From Alphaproteobacteria bacterium bin52 (GTDB lineage: Bacteria; Pseudomonadota; Alphaproteobacteria; Thalassobaculales; Thalassobaculaceae): 64,000 nt of DNA. Shown here piece by piece: positions 17,416 through 25,997 of the stretch. The position numbers and the translations under genes are program-made. The notes under the pieces were generated by a model. It had not been told where the DNA came from. It saw only the letters and a list, made by a program, of their open reading frames with translations, and did no database searches. Where the stretch lies: the NCBI GenBank assembly GCA_002238645.1, contig MPMT01000001.1, forward strand, positions 55,589-119,588, read 5' to 3'. Position 1 is the stretch's first letter. Each line of letters begins with the position of its first letter.

Positions 17416-19493
17416 GGTCCCGCCTCCCCGATCCTGATGCGGATATTGCCGTTGGCCTCGCCGCGCGCCAAATCCCCCGGTTCGATCAGGGTGGTAGCGT
17501 CCAGCTGCTCGATCACGGCCGGGCCCTTGATCGAGAACGCTGCCGGAAGCAGGTCGCGGCGGTAGACCGGCGTCGTGATCCAGCGCGGCCCGGATGCGTC
17601 GAAGAATACCGGCCTGGAACCGGTCAGGGCGTCCTCGAGCCTGGCGGCCCGCGCTTCGGGGTCGATGAGACGAGAAAGGTCCGGCTCGCTTCGCACTCCG
17701 ATCACCGACGTCGCCACTGCAACCAGCCGGGCCCCGATTTCAGGAAGTTCGATGCGGAACCGCTCCCAGTAGACCTCCTCGAACCGCCGCCGCAACAGGG
17801 CACGATCCGGTGTGGGAGTGTCGAGCGGAACCCTCAGCAGGTGCGACTGGCCGATGAACTGCATCTCGACGCCGAACACCCGGTCCCGACGGGAAATGGC
17901 GACCCGGCTGCGGTCGAGCAGCGCGTCGCCCCGTCGAACCTGGTCGGCAAACACTGCATGCAGTTCCGCCTCGTCAACCTGGTCAAGCGGACGGTTCAGG
18001 GTGTTGACGAAATCATGCCGAAGATCGGCCATGACGCAGCCCAGCGCATTGGTCATGCCGGGCAGTGCCGGAACCATCACCTCCGGCACGGCCAGTTCCC
18101 GTGCCAGCGAACAGGCATGCAGGGGTCCGGCACCACCGAAGGCGAACAGGACGAAGTCCCGGGGGTCCGCGCCGAGCGAAACGGATACCATCCGGATGGC
18201 ACCGGCCATCCTGGTGTTGGCGAGCCGGATCACCGCGGCCGCCGCCGCGGCGGGGTCCAGTCCTCCGAGCGGCCGACCGATCTCGTCCTCGAACACCTTC
18301 GCCACCAACCCGGGCACAGAGCCGTCACTCACCGATGTCAGCCGTTCCGCGTCAAGCCGCCCCAGCAGCAGGTTGGCATCCGCGATCGTCGGGCGGGTAC
18401 CGCCGCGCCCGTAGCAGACCGGTCCCGGCACGGCACCCGCACTTTCCGGGCCGACTTCCAGCAGTCCGGCCGCGTTCACCCGGGCGATCGACCCGCCTCC
18501 TGCACCCACGGTGCGCACGTCGACCATCGGCACATGGATGGGCAGGCCGTATTCCACTTCGGTCTCGCTCGAGAACGCGGGTTCGGCGTCACGGATGAGA
18601 GCGACATCCGTCGAGGTCCCCCCCATGTCGTAGCTGATGAGGTGCCGGACTCCGGCCCGCGCCCCGGTCCGCGCCGCGGCGATCACGCCCGATGCCGGTC
18701 CCGACATGACGGTTTTCGCGGCCTCGCGCGGCACCAGCTCGAGCGGAACCATGCCGCCGTTGCCGTTCATCACCAGGAATTCTCCCGAATAGCCACGCTG
18801 ACCGAGTTCGCGGGTCAGGCGGGTGATGTAGCGTTGCAGCAGGGGCTGGACCGATGCGTTCACCGCGGCGGTCACACCGCGCTCGAATTCGCGGCTTTCC
18901 GACAGAAGCGCGTGCCCCATGGTGACGTGGTCACCGGGCCAGGTCTCGCGAAGGATCTCGGCCGCCCGCTGTTCGTGCACCGGATTGGCATAGGAGTGGA
19001 TGAAGTGCACCACCACCGCCTCGCACCCGGCCGCATGCAGCCGGTCCGCGGCGGCCCGCACGCTGTCGTCGTCGAGCGGGACCACTACCTCGCCCGCCGC
19101 GTCGATCCGTTCGGTCACCTCGAGACGCAGGTCGCGGGGGATGATCGGGACGAACCGGCCCTTCATGCCGTAGGGAGCGGGTCGTGTCCGCCGGCCAAGC
19201 TCGAGCACGTCGCGAAAGCCCCGGGTGGTCACGAGGCCGGTACGGCTGAAGGTCCGTTCGAGCACCGCGTTGGTCGTGGTGGTGGTCCCGTGGACGATCA
19301 GCGAGATCTCTTCAAGCGCCGACCCACCGGCTTCCAGTGCCGCCAGCACACCGTAGGCCTGATTGTCGGGAGTACTCGGTACCTTGGCGATGCGGACTTC
19401 CCCGGTCGCGTCATCCAGGCTGACCAGGTCCGTGAAGGTGCCGCCTACGTCGACTCCGACGCGGTAGACGGGTTCCGTGTCAGTCATTTTCAT
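17412..19493 (-). CDS. hyuA: Hydantoinase/oxoprolinase subunit A
   Basis: ATP-binding alpha subunit of the same complex, 693 aa, with an actin-like ATPase fold. Motifs include VGVDVGGTFTDLV at the N-terminus, VHGTTTTTNAVLER, the second phosphate-binding loop SYDMGGTSTDVALI and VGAGGGSIARVN. Two in-frame ATG codons (19493 and 19487) are possible. No strong ribosome binding site is visible. It is the first gene of the hyuAB pair; the promoter should lie in 19494-19700. No transporter or racemase for hydantoins is adjacent. Confidence 0.92.
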   Translation of the reverse strand: MKMTDTEPVYRVGVDVGGTFTDLVSLDDATGEVRIAKVPSTPDNQAYGVLAALEAGGSALEEISLIVHGTTTTTNAVLERTFSRTGLVTTRGFRDVLELGRRTRPAPYGMKGRFVPIIPRDLRLEVTERIDAAGEVVVPLDDDSVRAAADRLHAAGCEAVVVHFIHSYANPVHEQRAAEILRETWPGDHVTMGHALLSESREFERGVTAAVNASVQPLLQRYITRLTRELGQRGYSGEFLVMNGNGGMVPLELVPREAAKTVMSGPASGVIAAARTGARAGVRHLISYDMGGTSTDVALIRDAEPAFSSETEVEYGLPIHVPMVDVRTVGAGGGSIARVNAAGLLEVGPESAGAVPGPVCYGRGGTRPTIADANLLLGRLDAERLTSVSDGSVPGLVAKVFEDEIGRPLGGLDPAAAAAAVIRLANTRMAGAIRMVSVSLGADPRDFVLFAFGGAGPLHACSLARELAVPEVMVPALPGMTNALGCVMADLRHDFVNTLNRPLDQVDEAELHAVFADQVRRGDALLDRSRVAISRRDRVFGVEMQFIGQSHLLRVPLDTPTPDRALLRRRFEEVYWERFRIELPEIGARLVAVATSVIGVRSEPDLSRLIDPEARAARLEDALTGSRPVFFDASGPRWITTPVYRRDLLPAAFSIKGPAVIEQLDATTLIEPGDLARGEANGNIRIRIGEAGP

Positions 19494-19897
19494 GATCTAC
19501 CACTGCCTTACGATGTGTACCGTCTCACCTGTGCATGACGCATCCAGCTCGTCCGCAATCGTACCGCAAGCGGATTTTCCTCAAACTCCGGGTCCAGCGC
19601 ACCATGGGCGCGTCCTGCCCCTTGCAGCCTCCTGCACGTCTCGCCTGAAGGCATCCTGCACATGCCGCCTCAGCCCTGCGCGCATCGTTGAAGTGGGTAG
19701 TGCACGGTACGAGGTTGCGGGCCACGGTATCAAGCGGTCGGCTCTGGCCGAGCACAAGTCTTCCGCTGTGGGCCGAATTTTGCGAGGACACGTGTGCCAG
19801 TCGTGGCACGCCGTAAGCGCAGCGGGAACATGCTCGCTACATGCCGAACGCAGTCCTGTCACGCGCTCTGGCGCATATTGAAGTCGCCGCAGCCAAG
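19494..19897. other. 404-bp stretch without a supported gene
   Basis: Holds upstream sequence of hyuA and the edge of the gene graveyard. Short open frames here lack ribosome binding sites and family similarity. I see no RNA gene or terminator with a T-tract. Confidence 0.5.
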
Positions 19898-20484
19898 CTA
19901 TTCGATTACCAATTCAGGAAGGGCGCGCACGGTCTTTGTGGTCTCGAGGCTGACGGTGATGACCCGAAGGAACAGGTCGAGCGGGTAGCGCGGATCGCCC
20001 ACCGTCTCGATCGCGTAGCGATTGGCGTCGCGGACCAGTCCACCTGGCTTTCGCGAAGAGCGCGAAGGCCGATGACCGCCGTCGGGACCATCTGGCCGTG
20101 CAGCATCGTCTCGGCGTTCGCACTCCACGGCATGTCGGTGGTCTCGACGATCAGGCGTTCGGCGAATGCCGGCTTCGCCGAGGCGGAGATGAAGGTGTCG
20201 ATATCCTCCTTGCGGATACGCCGGTTGGCGTCGAAGAACTTGCACTGGATCGCGGCAAACCCACCGTCGTGCAACATTCCCACGAGATCGATCCCGGTGT
20301 CGGTCCGGTCAAGTTCCCGGCGCCGCGCCCAGTCGGACCAGAGTTCGACCTGGGCAAAGCGCTTCGACTGCACCGGATCGGCAACCAGCCACGCGGCGAC
20401 CAGCTTCTCGAACGCGGTGCCCTTGTCGCGTTCGCTGATGGCGGTGGCCCGATAGGACTCCAGAAGGCGATCGAGTGGAGTCAT
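19898..20484 (-). pseudogene. Restriction-helicase (ISP/COG4889-like) gene with large internal deletion
   Basis: From ATG 20484 the frame encodes the first ~150 residues of a very large restriction enzyme/helicase: MTPLDRLLESYRATA, then an Mrr-like nuclease core DTGIDLVGM...FAAIQCKFF (PD-(D/E)xK-type D...QxK) and RLIVETTDMPWSANAETM. At about 20035 it meets, in another frame, a ~40-residue end (ANRYAIETVGDPRYPLDLFLRV...TVRALPELVIE) that matches the C-terminal tail of the same type of protein. About 1,300 or more residues, including the helicase and methylase parts, are missing. It cannot restrict DNA. Confidence 0.65.
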
Positions 20485-20610
20485 CGCGGGTAGCCGAACT
20501 CTTGAAGGTGCAAGGGATGTTGGACTTTCCGGATCGGGGGCCGCCCGCCCGCCGATTGTGGCCCGGGGGCGTGGGGCGTGGCGCACCGGATCGAGCGAGG
20601 ATGCGACATT

Positions 20611-21061
20611 TCAGGTACGGGCCTGGGCCCAGGGATCGACGGTCGCGACCCCGGTGTTGCGGAAATCGCCGGTGTTTCGGGTGACGACGGCGAGTCCGCG
20701 CGTGGCCGCCACCGCGGCGAGGAAGGCGTCGGGCACGTGATCGTCGGGCGCCTCGCCGCGCCTGCGCTTTGCTTCCATGATCCGAGCGCACGCCCTCGCA
20801 TCTGCGAGAGTCCACTCGACGATGCGATCCTCGAACAACTGGTCGAGAAGATCGCCGAACCGTTCAGCGAGTCCACGCCGGCGCCGGCCGGGGGCCAGAC
20901 GTCCGATGCCATCAAGCACTTCCCAGACGGTGATGGACGCGAGACCGAGGCCGTCATCAGCGACCGAGTCGAGAAAGGCGGCGACCCGCGGTTCTGGCCG
21001 CGGCCGACATCATCTCGGAGACGACGTTAGTATCTATGAGCCAGGAAAGCGGAGCGGTCAC
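20611..21061 (-). pseudogene. FitB/VapC-type PIN toxin, frameshifted near the N-terminus
   Basis: From GTG 21061 the frame reads LIDTNVVSEMM, the classic PIN start with its first Asp, and then breaks. One base over, it resumes as PEPRVAAFLDSVADDGLGLAS and continues through ITVWEVLDGIGRL, APDDHVPDAFLAAVA and LAVVTRNTGDF to the stop at 20611. All PIN acidic residues exist but are split between frames. The break is around ATGATGTCGGCCGCGGCC (about 21010-21030), where an extra TCGGCCG-like unit may have been inserted. GTG overlaps the antitoxin stop (GTGA) and has GAGGA upstream, so it was an operon. Confidence 0.75.
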
Positions 21062-21315
21062 GCCTGTTCCTCACCGGAGAACGACAGCGGCTTGTAGCCG
21101 CAACGGACCGGAGGAGGAAGCTCGACGCCATGCTCCTCCCCGAAATGCCGCGCGAATGCCACGGACGGTTTCGGTCGCCGCTCGGTCTTCGTACGCTACT
21201 CGTGGATCAGGCGGCGGACGAACTCCTCCATCGACACGCCGGTCTGCCGAGCTTCGCGCCGGAGCCAGGACTTGTCTCCGGGATCGATTTCGCGGACGGT
21301 GATGCTGGTACCCAT
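21058..21315 (-). pseudogene. FitA-type antitoxin with in-frame amber codon
   Basis: ATG 21315, preceded by AGGAGA at 8 nt, opens a ribbon-helix-helix antitoxin: MGTSITVREIDPGDKSWLRR...TGVSMEEFVRRLIHE. Codon 40 is TAG (21198-21196). The same frame then continues RTKTERRPKPSVAFARHFG...KPLSFSGEEQA to a TGA that overlaps the toxin GTG. The length of the uninterrupted frame (85 codons) and the toxin overlap show that the amber codon is secondary. The N-terminal DNA-binding part could still be made as a 39-aa peptide. Confidence 0.75.
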
Positions 21316-21368
21316 GTCGGCGTCTCCTGTTCGCTTGGGCACCCTCCTGCAGGCCAACCAACAATCAA

Positions 21369-21395
21369 ATTATGCTATCGGGATTCGCGGGTCAA
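21369..21395 (-). promoter_or_regulatory. Candidate promoter of the fitAB remnant
   Basis: On the minus strand TTGACC (21395-21390) and CATAAT (21374-21369) are separated by 15 bp, shorter than ideal. They lie about 55 bp upstream of the antitoxin ATG. The rest of 21316-21591 shows no gene. Confidence 0.35.
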
Positions 21396-21591
21396 AGCTC
21401 ATGGGTTTCGCAGTCGGCGATCCCACGGTGGACACCATGGCCGAGCGCATTTCTCGCAAGAGGTTGCTGCGGGCCGGCAACGTGGCGCCGCTATCACCGC
21501 CGGGCGACGATGCATGCAGGGCGCGTCGGCGGGGATCGCCACCACATCAAGTCGCTGAGGCCTTTCGCCGGGGTCTCGCGCATACGCTCGG

Positions 21592-22911
21592 TCAATGCGC
21601 CGACATCAGGCTTGATCTGAAGGTGCTTTCAATCCTTGCTATGTCACGCGGTGCGACCTCCGCAGCGTTGGCGTAGCTGCCCCAGTTCTGAACGGAAGCG
21701 CTTACCTGATCCAGTATTGCCTGCGCTCTGCGCTTCTTCACGCCGGACGAGTCGGCGTAGCGAAGGATATCGTCGCGCTCAAAGCCGTTCCGGCGTCCAG
21801 CCATGCTCATCTGGTGGTCGCGGGTCCACATACCGCCCGGATTGTAGGCGTAGGCGACGTCATAGGCCGGGGACAGGGACCACTTTCCGGACCGGTCCAT
21901 CAGGAACGAGATGTTCTTGACGTGGTCATCCTGGTTGCGCGTGATGACATTGAAGACCGCCCGACGAAATTGCTCCTCGACCGCGATCATCCCGAGACCT
22001 AGCTGCCGGATCGTCATGATGGCCTGTTCGTAGGAATAGGCTGACGGGTCGTTGAAGTCGAAGTGCTGCATCGCTCCGAGCGACTGCACATGGAGCTTGC
22101 GTCCGGTATCGTCGCGGTCGAACCGTTTCGTCATGAAGTGGCTGCGTCCGCCCTCATGGTGGAGGCGGCACTCGGACATCGTGATGCCAGCTGCGCGCGC
22201 CATAAGTGCGTAGGCGTATTCGATCTTGCCGTATCCTGCGGGGTCCGACAGCTCTGAGTCGCTGTTGTTCGATACGCCGTCGAACTTCAGGAGCCAGTGC
22301 TCGAACCCTTCATCGGCATCAAGTTGTCCGGATCGGAATTCGCCTGTCTTCGGGTTCCAGGCGAGAACGGCTTTCGCCCGCGCGCCGCCTGCCGACGTGC
22401 CAACGCTCAGAATGTCCTCGAGAGCCCCTGCGTCGTTCTTGCCGTCCAGTCGCCCCGCAAGGTCTGCGCGCTCGTCGAGCACCCGATTGGCAAGTTCGAC
22501 GAGGCGGGCGACTTCCAGTCTCTTCGCTCTCGTCTGTTTGCGAAGCGCCGGCTCGAATTCCAGGGCGCCGATGCCGCGGCGGCCGATGTAGCAGAGCCGG
22601 TCGACCGGGTTGAAGGCCTCGCGGCTCTTGCCGGTTTCGGCCAGCCACGCGTCGATAAGCCGATTGCCGAACCTGTCCGGCAGCGCATCGGCCAGCATTC
22701 CCGGCAAACCCTTGAAAGTTTCCCTGTTAAGGGCCGGGAACTCATACGGCGTTTCTCTGACGGACATCGTCAGGGGTGCAACCTCGATGCCGGCGCCGAC
22801 GAAAGCCGGATCGTATTGGAAGACCCCGAGGGAGCGGGTCTCGTCCCAGGACGCGGCCCCGATGCGTCGGCCCCAAAGAATGACATTGGCGTCAGTCATC
22901 GGGTTCGTCAT
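21592..22911 (-). CDS. hipA: HipA family serine/threonine kinase toxin
   Basis: 439-aa HipA-type kinase; the E. coli enzyme phosphorylates glutamyl-tRNA synthetase and triggers growth arrest. Visible features are the Ser-containing Gly-rich loop GTSAGGARAK at 171-180 (autophosphorylation loop), the catalytic NQDDH at 326-330 and the metal-binding DVAYAY after SPAY (Asp351). All expected residues are present and the frame is full length, so it is probably active. Its start overlaps the end of hipB by 20 nt. It is the only apparently intact toxin-antitoxin module in this decayed region. Confidence 0.9.
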   Translation of the reverse strand: MTNPMTDANVILWGRRIGAASWDETRSLGVFQYDPAFVGAGIEVAPLTMSVRETPYEFPALNRETFKGLPGMLADALPDRFGNRLIDAWLAETGKSREAFNPVDRLCYIGRRGIGALEFEPALRKQTRAKRLEVARLVELANRVLDERADLAGRLDGKNDAGALEDILSVGTSAGGARAKAVLAWNPKTGEFRSGQLDADEGFEHWLLKFDGVSNNSDSELSDPAGYGKIEYAYALMARAAGITMSECRLHHEGGRSHFMTKRFDRDDTGRKLHVQSLGAMQHFDFNDPSAYSYEQAIMTIRQLGLGMIAVEEQFRRAVFNVITRNQDDHVKNISFLMDRSGKWSLSPAYDVAYAYNPGGMWTRDHQMSMAGRRNGFERDDILRYADSSGVKKRRAQAILDQVSASVQNWGSYANAAEVAPRDIARIESTFRSSLMSAH

Positions 22912-23230
22912 CCCATGTCCATGTCGCGTCCTGGTCTTCTTGGGGCTGTGGTCGCGCCCGCTGGCGTTCGGAACCTGCTCGCGAGACGCGCTCGATGGGG
23001 CGGATTTGGCCTGTCGGTATCGCGCTGAGGACCGCGTCGCCCAGGTCCAGCGTCAGGGCGACGCGCAGGAAGGTGTCGAGGGTTGACGGCTCGCCTGCCT
23101 CGAGACGGCGCAGGGTGCGCACACTGATTCCAGCATCTTCCGCCAGCATGGACTGTGTCACGTTGCGGGACAGTCGCAGTCGTGCGAGACGGGAACCGAT
23201 CTCGGTTTCGATTTGTCGGGATGTCTTCAT
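22892..23230 (-). CDS. hipB: HipB family antitoxin/XRE repressor
   Basis: 112-aa DNA-binding antitoxin with an XRE-type helix-turn-helix at about residues 12-65 (RLARLRLSRNVTQSMLAEDAG...SVRTLRRLEAGEPS). It should bind HipA and repress the hipBA promoter. The C-terminal tail is charged and Gln/Arg-rich, likely the unstructured degradable part. Start ATG 23230 lies just below a set of repeated operator-like motifs. Overlap with hipA gives coupled translation. Confidence 0.9.
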   Translation of the reverse strand: MKTSRQIETEIGSRLARLRLSRNVTQSMLAEDAGISVRTLRRLEAGEPSTLDTFLRVALTLDLGDAVLSAIPTGQIRPIERVSRAGSERQRARPQPQEDQDATWTWDDEPDD

Positions 23231-23253
23231 GGTCCCTTCAAACGGCAGTTATT

Positions 23254-23381
23254 GGCCTCTTAAGTCAGCAAAAAGCCGATTGAAGGCCATATACTGCCGA
23301 TAACAGTAAGCCATGTCAAGAGGGCAAATATGGCCTCTAATCGATCGAAATGGTCTCTAAACGGCGACATATGGCCCTTTG
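23254..23381. promoter_or_regulatory. Repeated GGCCTCTWA-type motifs upstream of hipB
   Basis: GGCCTCTTAA at 23254, GGCCTCTAAT at 23332 and GGTCTCTAAA at 23352 share a core. ATATGGCC at 23330 and 23370, and GGCCATAT at 23285 in the other orientation, extend it. The motifs bracket the hipBA promoter and are good candidates for HipB operators. They do not match the E. coli HipB site as I remember it. Confidence 0.5.
23288..23319 (-). promoter_or_regulatory. Candidate hipBA promoter
   Basis: Perfect TTGACA at 23319-23314 on the minus strand. An AT-rich CAGTATATGG follows 17-20 bp downstream (23297-23288) as the -10 region. It lies about 60 bp before the hipB ATG, among the operator-like repeats. 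Confidence 0.45.
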
Positions 23382-23564
23382 TATAAGACACCAGGGTGTT
23401 GAGTCCAAAGAAGAGTGTCAGGCTCAGACAGCACTGGGGTGCCCGACGTCGGACATGCCGACGCACCTGTCGCCGGTTCGGCTATTCCGCCAAGTCGCGA
23501 TCGATGCTGTCTCCGATGCGGGCCGCGGACGCTTTGACCGTATCGCGGGCAAGGTGGGCGTAGC

Positions 23565-24050
23565 GGTGTAGAAGATCTTCCCGTTCCGGAGTACGTCTCG
23601 CAGCCGCGCATTGAAACTCTCGATGTAGCCGTTCTCCCCGGGGCGAACCCGGCTCGATGAAGGCGGTCCGGCTTCCCACAGCGGCGATTCACCGCTGTAC
23701 GGCCCCGGCGACGAGCTCCGGGCGGGTGTCGGAACGGATCCAGACCCGCGATACCGCGCAGCATGAACAGGTCTGTCAGGACATCGGTACCATCTGTCGA
23801 GGAGAGCGTGCGCTGGACCCGGATAGCCAGGCTCTCCCGGGTAAACTCGTCTAGGAGGTTGAGCATGCGCAAGGCCCGCCCGTCATAGGTCCGGTGATGA
23901 ACGAAGTGGTCGGACCAGACGTGGTCCGCCCGTTCGGCGCGCGGCCGGATGCAGGAGCCGTCGTTCAATCAAAGACGGCCCCGCTTCGGCTGTTTGGCCG
24001 GCACCTTCAGCCCCTCGCATCGCCACAGGCGTTCGCTTGTCGTTGACCTG
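23565..24050 (-). pseudogene. IS3-family transposase (orfB) remnant
   Basis: Pieces in several frames give an IS3/IS407-type integrase: QVNDKR, LWRCEGLKVPAKQPKRGR, a TGA in place of the usual Trp, then LNDGSCIRPRAERADHVWSDHFV, RMLNLLDEFTRESLAIRV, TAFIEPGSP and GENGYIESFNARLRDVL. The first Asp (WSDHF) and the last Glu (YIESFN) of the DDE triad survive, but stops and frameshifts make it inactive. The C-terminus is missing beyond 23565. No terminal inverted repeats were found. Confidence 0.7.
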
Positions 24051-24062
24051 ACAGCCGGCGTC

Positions 24063-24398
24063 ACGCAGCGGATCGAGCTGATAGGCGTCGATGCGGATAC
24101 CGACCCGGAAGGGCGCCTGAAACAGATTGGGGTCGGTCGCCGTCACACAGTTCCACGGCAGCGTGCGGAGATACGCGGCAAACAGCGCCGGTTCGTCGAA
24201 GCCCTTGTCGGCCACGGCGGACCAACCGTCGTCCTCGAGAATGCGGGCGTCCAGTTCGTGCTCCCACAACACCGACGGCGGCTCGCCCTGCGCGTCGTCG
24301 TCGAGGCACGTCAGATCGACAAGCATCGCTTCACCAGGAGGCGGAGGCGGCGTCACGTTCTCGACGAGGTAACGGCGCTGGCGAACCAGAGCAATATT
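24063..24398 (-). pseudogene. Fragment resembling DISARM SNF2 helicase DrmD (N-terminal part)
   Basis: About 110 codons in one frame: RQRRYLVENVTPPPPPGEA, LTCLDDDAQGEPPSVLWEHEL, FAAYLRTLPWNCVTATDPN and LFQAPFRVGIRIDAYQLDPLR. I recognise this as the region just before the Walker A motif in DrmD-like SNF2 helicases of DISARM. Right after QLDPLR, where the helicase core should begin, the sequence switches to the IS3 remnant. No other DISARM gene is present. The family call rests on recalled similarity. Confidence 0.5.
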
Positions 24399-24739
24399 TC
24401 CGGGTTCAGGGGAGAACGACGCCATACCGTCACTTCGTTGGTCCCAATCTCGATCCGGGCGCAAATTTCCATCAGCCGGTCGAATGACGTGCGATCGTCG
24501 AACAGAACGCGATCGGCGAGAATGGCAAGTGCGGTGAAGGCGGAGATCAGTTGCAGGGCACCGGAGGCCGCAGCTTCACAATCGATCCGTGTGCCACGGA
24601 CATCGTTTTCCGGGAAGAACCAAGCATTTTGGCCAGCACTCGGCAGAGCGAGCGCACGGTCGGCACGTGTCGTTGCCGTGATCCCGGGCTTCTCGAGGCT
24701 TGCGCGATCATGCCAATGCCTCGACAGACGCACGCCGGG

Positions 24740-24847
24740 TCGTGTGCAGCGATCGGCCCTTGCAAGAATCCGCTGCCGGTCCTCGGCCGTGAACTGGCGC
24801 CGCCTGGGTATTGTGACCGCCTCCGGATGCGGTGCTCGGTCCCGATA
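24740..24847 (-). pseudogene. IS3-family orfA-like remnant
   Basis: A short stretch RRRQFTAEDRQRILARADRCTRPG matches the helix-turn-helix start of one type of IS3 orfA transposase; similarity is lost after it. It is probably from a different element than the orfB remnant. The flanking 24430-24740 is open but unrecognised, including the stretch LAILADRVLFDDRTSF. 24850-25034 shows no gene. Confidence 0.45.
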
Positions 24848-25034
24848 CCCGATTCTGGCCCTTGAAGTCCTATCGCTCCACTCAATGCCCCCCGGGACCT
24901 GGCCGTCCGGATGCCTTCCCGCCATCTGAACCTTCCTTGCTCTCATCTTCGGCCACCTCCCCGCCCCTCAGTTGTTCCGCGAACAGCCGTGGTTTCAACG
25001 ATGATGGCAGAAAGGGCAATTGATGCGACCCCGC

Positions 25035-25913
25035 CTACCCGTTGTCCGGGCCGGTCCTGCCTGCCCGGGTATGGGCGTAGATCCGGGTTGAATCCGAACC
25101 GGGTTCGTCCCGGTCGAGCCGGGCGTAGATGTCGGCCACCACGGCGCCGATGCGGTCCGCCGTGCCTGATCCGCGTACGTTCTCAAGGTAGAGCCGTACG
25201 TCCTTCGCCATCATTGCCGAGGCAAAGCCGCCGTCGTAGCCGCCGGGCACGATCCGGTTCGGAAACTTGTCCATGGTGGCTGTATTCCGGCCGCTCGAGA
25301 CGTTGACGACATCGAGCGTGGCCTGGAGGTCGAGACCGTTCGCCGTCGCGAAGGTCATGGCCTCGCTGGTCGCGGCCATCGCGGTGGCCGAGAGAAAGTT
25401 GTTGAGCAGCTTGATCGTCTGTCCCTGGCCCGGCTCCGGTCCGACGTGAAACACGTTCGATCCGATTGTCTCGAGCAGCGGCCTGACCTCGTCCATGGTC
25501 GCAGCAGGACAGCTCGCCATGACCGCGAGCGTCGCGGCCTGCGCGCCGGCGATGCCGCCGGAGACCGGGGCGTCGACATAGGCGATGCCATGGCCGGCCA
25601 GCAGTTGCGCGGCCTCGCGCGCATGCCGGATGCCGATGGTCGAGGTATCGACGACGGTCTGCACGCGGCGCTCCGGCGCACCCAGCAGGTCAGCTGCCAC
25701 CTCGAGCGTGTCCGGACCCGCCGGCACGCACAGGAACACCACCTGGGCAGCCTGCCCCACCGCAGCGTTGTCGGCCGCGATGCGGCTGCCTTCCGGTGCC
25801 CGTGCGGTCGAGTGCCGATCAGCCACCACGAGCTCGACGCCGCTCCCGGCCAGGTTCGCGGCCATCCGGCTTCCCATGTTGCCAAGACCGATCCAGCCGA
25901 TCACTCCGGTCAT
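25035..25913 (-). CDS. NAD(P)-dependent beta-hydroxyacid dehydrogenase
   Basis: Member of the 3-hydroxyisobutyrate dehydrogenase/6-phosphogluconate dehydrogenase group. It has the Rossmann motif WIGLGNMG at the very N-terminus, substrate-binding DAPVSGG, and the catalytic Lys in IKLLNNFL. ATG 25913 follows a GGAGGAGGAG run, so this start is better than the longer frame from 25973. The length of about 292 aa is usual. It oxidises a short beta-hydroxyacid such as 3-hydroxyisobutyrate, tartronate semialdehyde or a related compound; the sequence does not decide which. The next gene on the same strand is an exporter. Confidence 0.87.
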   Translation of the reverse strand: MTGVIGWIGLGNMGSRMAANLAGSGVELVVADRHSTARAPEGSRIAADNAAVGQAAQVVFLCVPAGPDTLEVAADLLGAPERRVQTVVDTSTIGIRHAREAAQLLAGHGIAYVDAPVSGGIAGAQAATLAVMASCPAATMDEVRPLLETIGSNVFHVGPEPGQGQTIKLLNNFLSATAMAATSEAMTFATANGLDLQATLDVVNVSSGRNTATMDKFPNRIVPGGYDGGFASAMMAKDVRLYLENVRGSGTADRIGAVVADIYARLDRDEPGSDSTRIYAHTRAGRTGPDNG

Positions 25914-25997
25914 CTCCTCCTCCACGCTGCTGGTACGGGAGGGCACTGTGGCCGGATCGGTGAGCGCCCGCAAGCGGCAGGGGCCGCCGGGGCGGCA

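Noticed and set aside
17841..19538. Plus-strand open frame of 565 codons
   Set aside because: Antisense to hyuA; no family motif.
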